From contig JBDTLH010000194.1 in the NCBI GenBank assembly GCA_039934875.1, positions 1 to 43,176 of the forward strand: a stretch of 43,176 nt of DNA, read 5' to 3'. Shown piece after piece: positions 41,214-43,176 of this stretch; the stretch's first letter is position 1, and each line of letters starts with the position of its first letter. Made by a program: the position numbers and the translations under genes. Source of the DNA: JBDTLH01 sp039934875 (lineage in GTDB: Bacteria; Acidobacteriota; Terriglobia; Terriglobales; Acidobacteriaceae). A model generated the notes under the pieces. That model was not told the origin of the DNA. It was given only the letters and a program-made list of their open reading frames with translations, and made no database searches.

Positions 41214-41882
41214 TTATTTGATGGGGGAGACGCTGGCGGCGACGATGGTGGTAATCACCACGGCGGCGCTGGAAGAGCCGACCGTCCATAATGCGAGGGG
41301 AGAGGTGCGAGTGCTGGGCAAGCTGTCGGCAGGAGTGACGGTCCCGATCGCTGCCTCGGTGGCGGCGATGGGCAGAGCATCCGCTGCCGGCTGAAATGCG
41401 GACCCGGCGGAGCAATCAGATTGTAGGTTAAGCGCTTTGCCTGACGCCAGGCGGGTATAGTGATTGCCTTGCGAGACCTTGAAAGAACCGCTCACGGCGG
41501 TCACGTTGATATTTCCGCGGGAGGCATTGAGGCGGTATTGCGCGTTGTGTGAGTCGGGGGTGATCAGCAAGTCACCGATTTTCGCCTGGATGCGGTCGCT
41601 GGTTTTGACGAAGGCGCCGCCACAGCCGAGGTGGAGTATGCCGTTGCGCAGCATGAGCGATGTATCGGCGGGCAAGGAGATGTTGTCGGCGGAGCTGACG
41701 ATCACGGCACTCCCGGCGCCGGTAGCGATTCTATCCCCTGGGTAAAAGACGGTGGAGCGATTGACAGCAGCCTCATTCACGGTGGCGTTGCCGCTTGCAT
41801 ATAAAATTCCACCGGGCTGAGCCGCATAGCCGATGGCGGATAGTGCAATCACGAAGATGACCAGCAGCATCTTGTTGAACAT
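41214..41882 (-). CDS. Exported FecR-like hypothetical protein
   Basis: I chose the ATG at 41882, which gives a signal peptide (M-L-L-V-I-F-V-I-A-L-S-A-I-G-Y-A-A-Q); the ORF opens further upstream but the extra residues are not signal-like. The mature part (about 200 residues) has FecR-type strands: A-T-V-N-E near 33, V-F-Y-P-G-D-R-I-A-T-G near 42, L-P-A-D-T-S-L-M-L near 68, then K-I-G-D-L-L-I-T-P near 101 and G-N-I-N-V-T-A-V-S-G near 120. A hydrophobic C-terminal segment (V-G-S-S-S-A-A-V-V-I-T-T-I-V-A-A) may be a membrane anchor. No function is known. It is the next gene after the gas-vesicle genes on this strand, about 280 bp away. Confidence 0.7.
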   Translation of the reverse strand: MFNKMLLVIFVIALSAIGYAAQPGGILYASGNATVNEAAVNRSTVFYPGDRIATGAGSAVIVSSADNISLPADTSLMLRNGILHLGCGGAFVKTSDRIQAKIGDLLITPDSHNAQYRLNASRGNINVTAVSGSFKVSQGNHYTRLASGKALNLQSDCSAGSAFQPAADALPIAATEAAIGTVTPADSLPSTRTSPLALWTVGSSSAAVVITTIVAASVSPIK

Positions 41883-41916
41883 GAAAGACTTACTCGACGC
41901 GAAGAAGTTGCATAGG

Positions 41917-41939
41917 TCCTGTGCCGCGGCGGCACAGGA
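41917..41939. repeat. Perfect 11-bp inverted repeat upstream of the FecR-like gene
   Basis: TCCTGTGCCGC, one central G, GCGGCACAGGA. It sits 35 bp before the chosen start. Without a T-tract it is more likely an operator or a dispersed palindrome than a terminator; it shares TGTGCC/GGCACA with the ribD repeats. Confidence 0.65.
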
Positions 41940-42158
41940 TGACATTTCAACAGGTACAGCGAGAATAGAACTGCTGTAGCCTGTATTCGGCACTGTATGT
42001 GCTTCGGCTCAGCGCAGATATAGGGGATTCAGCGGATGTTCCCGGGTATTCTGACCTTAAAGGTCTGCAAGCTGGCTCGTCCGAAGCAGAGGAGAGCGGT
42101 CGCGCTGCGGCGCGAATGCCCGCGGGGGCGCGGGCACACCGATTGCGCGATTCGCAGT

Positions 42159-42506
42159 TTATTTTTTGCCGGGGGTACTCTCTGGAGGATTAAATTCGAC
42201 GGTGAGGGATGCGCCGGAGCCTTGCATCACTTTGCCGGAGAGGCCTTGCGTTTCTTCGGGAGGGAGTCCGGCGAGTTCGCGCTTGCGGGCTTTGATTTCG
42301 CGCAGCAGGTCCAGGATATGGGCTTCGCCTTTTACATATTCCGCCTCTGTAATCTCGCCCGCATCCAATCGCATCTGCAGCTCGAGCAGTTCTTCTTTGA
42401 TGGGAGCTTCGTCGGTGTACTCCTCCATCGCGACTTTGAGCAGGGTGTTCATGACCGAGCGAAAGCCGGCGATGGGGAGCATGAGCAAGTCATCCAGCAG
42501 CAGCAT
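42159..42506 (-). CDS. gvpG: Gas vesicle protein GvpG
   Basis: The 115-residue protein matches the GvpG layout. A hydrophobic N-terminus (L-M-L-P-I-A-G-F-R-S-V) is followed by two amphipathic helices with the family rhythm K-E-E-L-L-E-L-Q-M-R-L-D-A-G-E-I-T-E-A-E-Y (about 37-57) and I-L-D-L-L-R-E-I-K (about 64-72). The C-terminus, about 35 residues, is Gly/Ser/Pro rich and not conserved. GvpG is a small accessory protein that helps nucleate or assemble gas vesicles, working with GvpF/L. GGAAG six bases before the ATG supports the start. It lies 65 bp behind the gvpF/L gene. Confidence 0.85.
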   Translation of the reverse strand: MLLLDDLLMLPIAGFRSVMNTLLKVAMEEYTDEAPIKEELLELQMRLDAGEITEAEYVKGEAHILDLLREIKARKRELAGLPPEETQGLSGKVMQGSGASLTVEFNPPESTPGKK

Positions 42507-42515
42507 CAGTCTTCC

Positions 42516-42589
42516 GTTCCGTGAAGGTCAGTTCGTGGTTCCGCGGGCGTCAGTTTGTCGTTCCGCGGGCGTCAGTTTGTCGTTCCGCG
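42516..42589. repeat. 22-bp tandem repeat at the gvpF/L-gvpG junction
   Basis: Two exact copies of a 22-bp unit (GTTCCGCGGGCGTCAGTTTG plus TC) at 42538-42559 and 42560-42581 are preceded by a diverged copy at 42516-42537 and followed by a partial one. The gvpF/L stop codon lies in the last full unit. Confidence 0.85.
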
Positions 42590-43176
42590 TTCGAGCTTGA
42601 GGCGGATATTAACGAAATTGTAGGGGGGCCAGGGGCCGGTGTATTTAAAGTTGAGGCGATCGCCAAAGCGCTTGGCGATCTGGTTGACTGCGGCATCGAA
42701 CTCGGATTCGCCTTCGCGCTGGACCAGGAAGGCGGCGTTGAGGATCATCTTGTCGCCGATCGGCTTGTTATCGCGGGAGGCGACGCAGGTGGAACGCAGG
42801 CCGTCGTAGATCTCGCGGACGTAATCGGCGGCGCGTTCGGATAAAGCTTTGTCAATCATGCGACCGAGCTGCATGCGCGCAAAATAGGTGGATTGCAGGT
42901 GCTTGCGGTTCAGCTCCTGCTGAAAGCGGGCGATCTCTTCATTATTTTTTTTGACCTCATCAATGACACGGTCGCGGTCCCAGGTAACTTTCAGACCAAA
43001 TTCGAGTTTGCCGCCCATTTGTTTCAGCACGTCCTTGAGGGAAGGATAGATGGACTTGAGGACCTCGCGGATATCATCGTCGGTGCGAAATACGGTGCCA
43101 AAGCTCATGGGAATGATGGTGTGGGTCTTCATCACGTTCTCGATGACATGCTCATGGGCCAGAGCATTTTCGCGAG
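42572..43176 (-). CDS. Gas vesicle protein GvpF/GvpL family (5' end beyond window)
   Basis: The frame is open to the window edge, so the N-terminal part is missing. The visible 200 residues start with A-H-E-H-V-I-E-N-V, then H-T-I-I-P-M-S-F-G-T-V-F, a clear GvpF/L motif. Next comes the first-domain end and a long helical middle (E-E-I-A-R-F-Q-Q-E-L-N-R), and the C-terminal family signature Y-T-G-P-W-P-P-Y-N-F-V. GvpF/L proteins bind the shell protein GvpA and act as assembly factors. GvpF and GvpL cannot be told apart here. The final residues are encoded by a tandem repeat. Shell gene gvpA is not in the window. Confidence 0.9.
   Translation of the reverse strand, partial: RENALAHEHVIENVMKTHTIIPMSFGTVFRTDDDIREVLKSIYPSLKDVLKQMGGKLEFGLKVTWDRDRVIDEVKKNNEEIARFQQELNRKHLQSTYFARMQLGRMIDKALSERAADYVREIYDGLRSTCVASRDNKPIGDKMILNAAFLVQREGESEFDAAVNQIAKRFGDRLNFKYTGPWPPYNFVNIRLKLERGTTN

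Noticed and set aside
42516..42589. CRISPR array
   Set aside because: The 22-bp units are contiguous with no spacers and there are no cas genes.

Overview
The window reads as a chromosomal stretch from a GC-rich Gram-negative bacterium, most likely Acidobacteriota (class Terriglobia). This is an inference. It rests on a large orphan FtsX/MacB-like permease of the acidobacterial (ADOP) type, a FecR/DUF6600 surface protein, an exosortase-type exopolysaccharide (EPS) locus, and several families of short dispersed repeats. Genes are dense on both strands, with many ATGA-type overlaps.

Layout. (1) 0.2-3 kb: a zinc-ribbon/Sel1 membrane protein faces an MFS exporter. (2) 3-12 kb, minus strand: an eight-gene, tightly overlapping EPS operon, in transcription order: degenerate NtrC-like regulator, Wza-type export protein, outer-membrane beta-barrel, Wzz-type chain-length protein, ExeA-like ATPase, CpsD-type tyrosine kinase, undecaprenyl-phosphate sugar transferase, GT2 glycosyltransferase. 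(3) 12.3-17.8 kb, plus strand, divergent from it: exosortase, EpsI, a PrsT-like TPR lipoprotein, a strong terminator, then a BBP2-type porin. Together these encode synthesis, export and probably surface anchoring of a polysaccharide. No PEP-CTERM substrate protein is visible in the window. (4) 17.9-21.4 kb: a LolA-like periplasmic protein, a CPBP membrane protease, and a compact SRPBCC / small ORF / ketopantoate-reductase-like operon. (5) 21.5-25.5 kb: glyQ and glyS with a DUF6883-DUF4926 pair directly behind glyS. (6) 25.6-29.7 kb: FecR/DUF6600 protein, an exported hypothetical protein, ruvC and a cytochrome c, in a stretch rich in dispersed repeats. (7) 29.8-31.8 kb: hfq, hflX (whose conserved N-terminus has no normal start codon) and tRNA-Pro(CGG). 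(8) 32.3-38.2 kb: the large permease, a YVTN beta-propeller lipoprotein and a PQQ-repeat lipoprotein. (9) 38.2-41.0 kb, minus strand: overlapping ftsY-ribD-ribE, with a palindromic repeat cluster inserted in frame in ribD. (10) 41.2-43.2 kb: a FecR-like exported protein and the downstream end of a gas-vesicle cluster (gvpF/L, cut by the window edge, and gvpG), with a 22-bp tandem repeat at their junction.

The observations most worth following up are the gas-vesicle genes, the EPS regulator that has lost every sigma-54 activator hallmark except its ATP-binding loop and Fis-type helix-turn-helix, the ribD repeat insertion, the hflX start problem, the DUF6883-DUF4926 pair, and the repeated AT-rich intergenic element, one copy of which carries an orphan terminator-like hairpin between glyQ and glyS.
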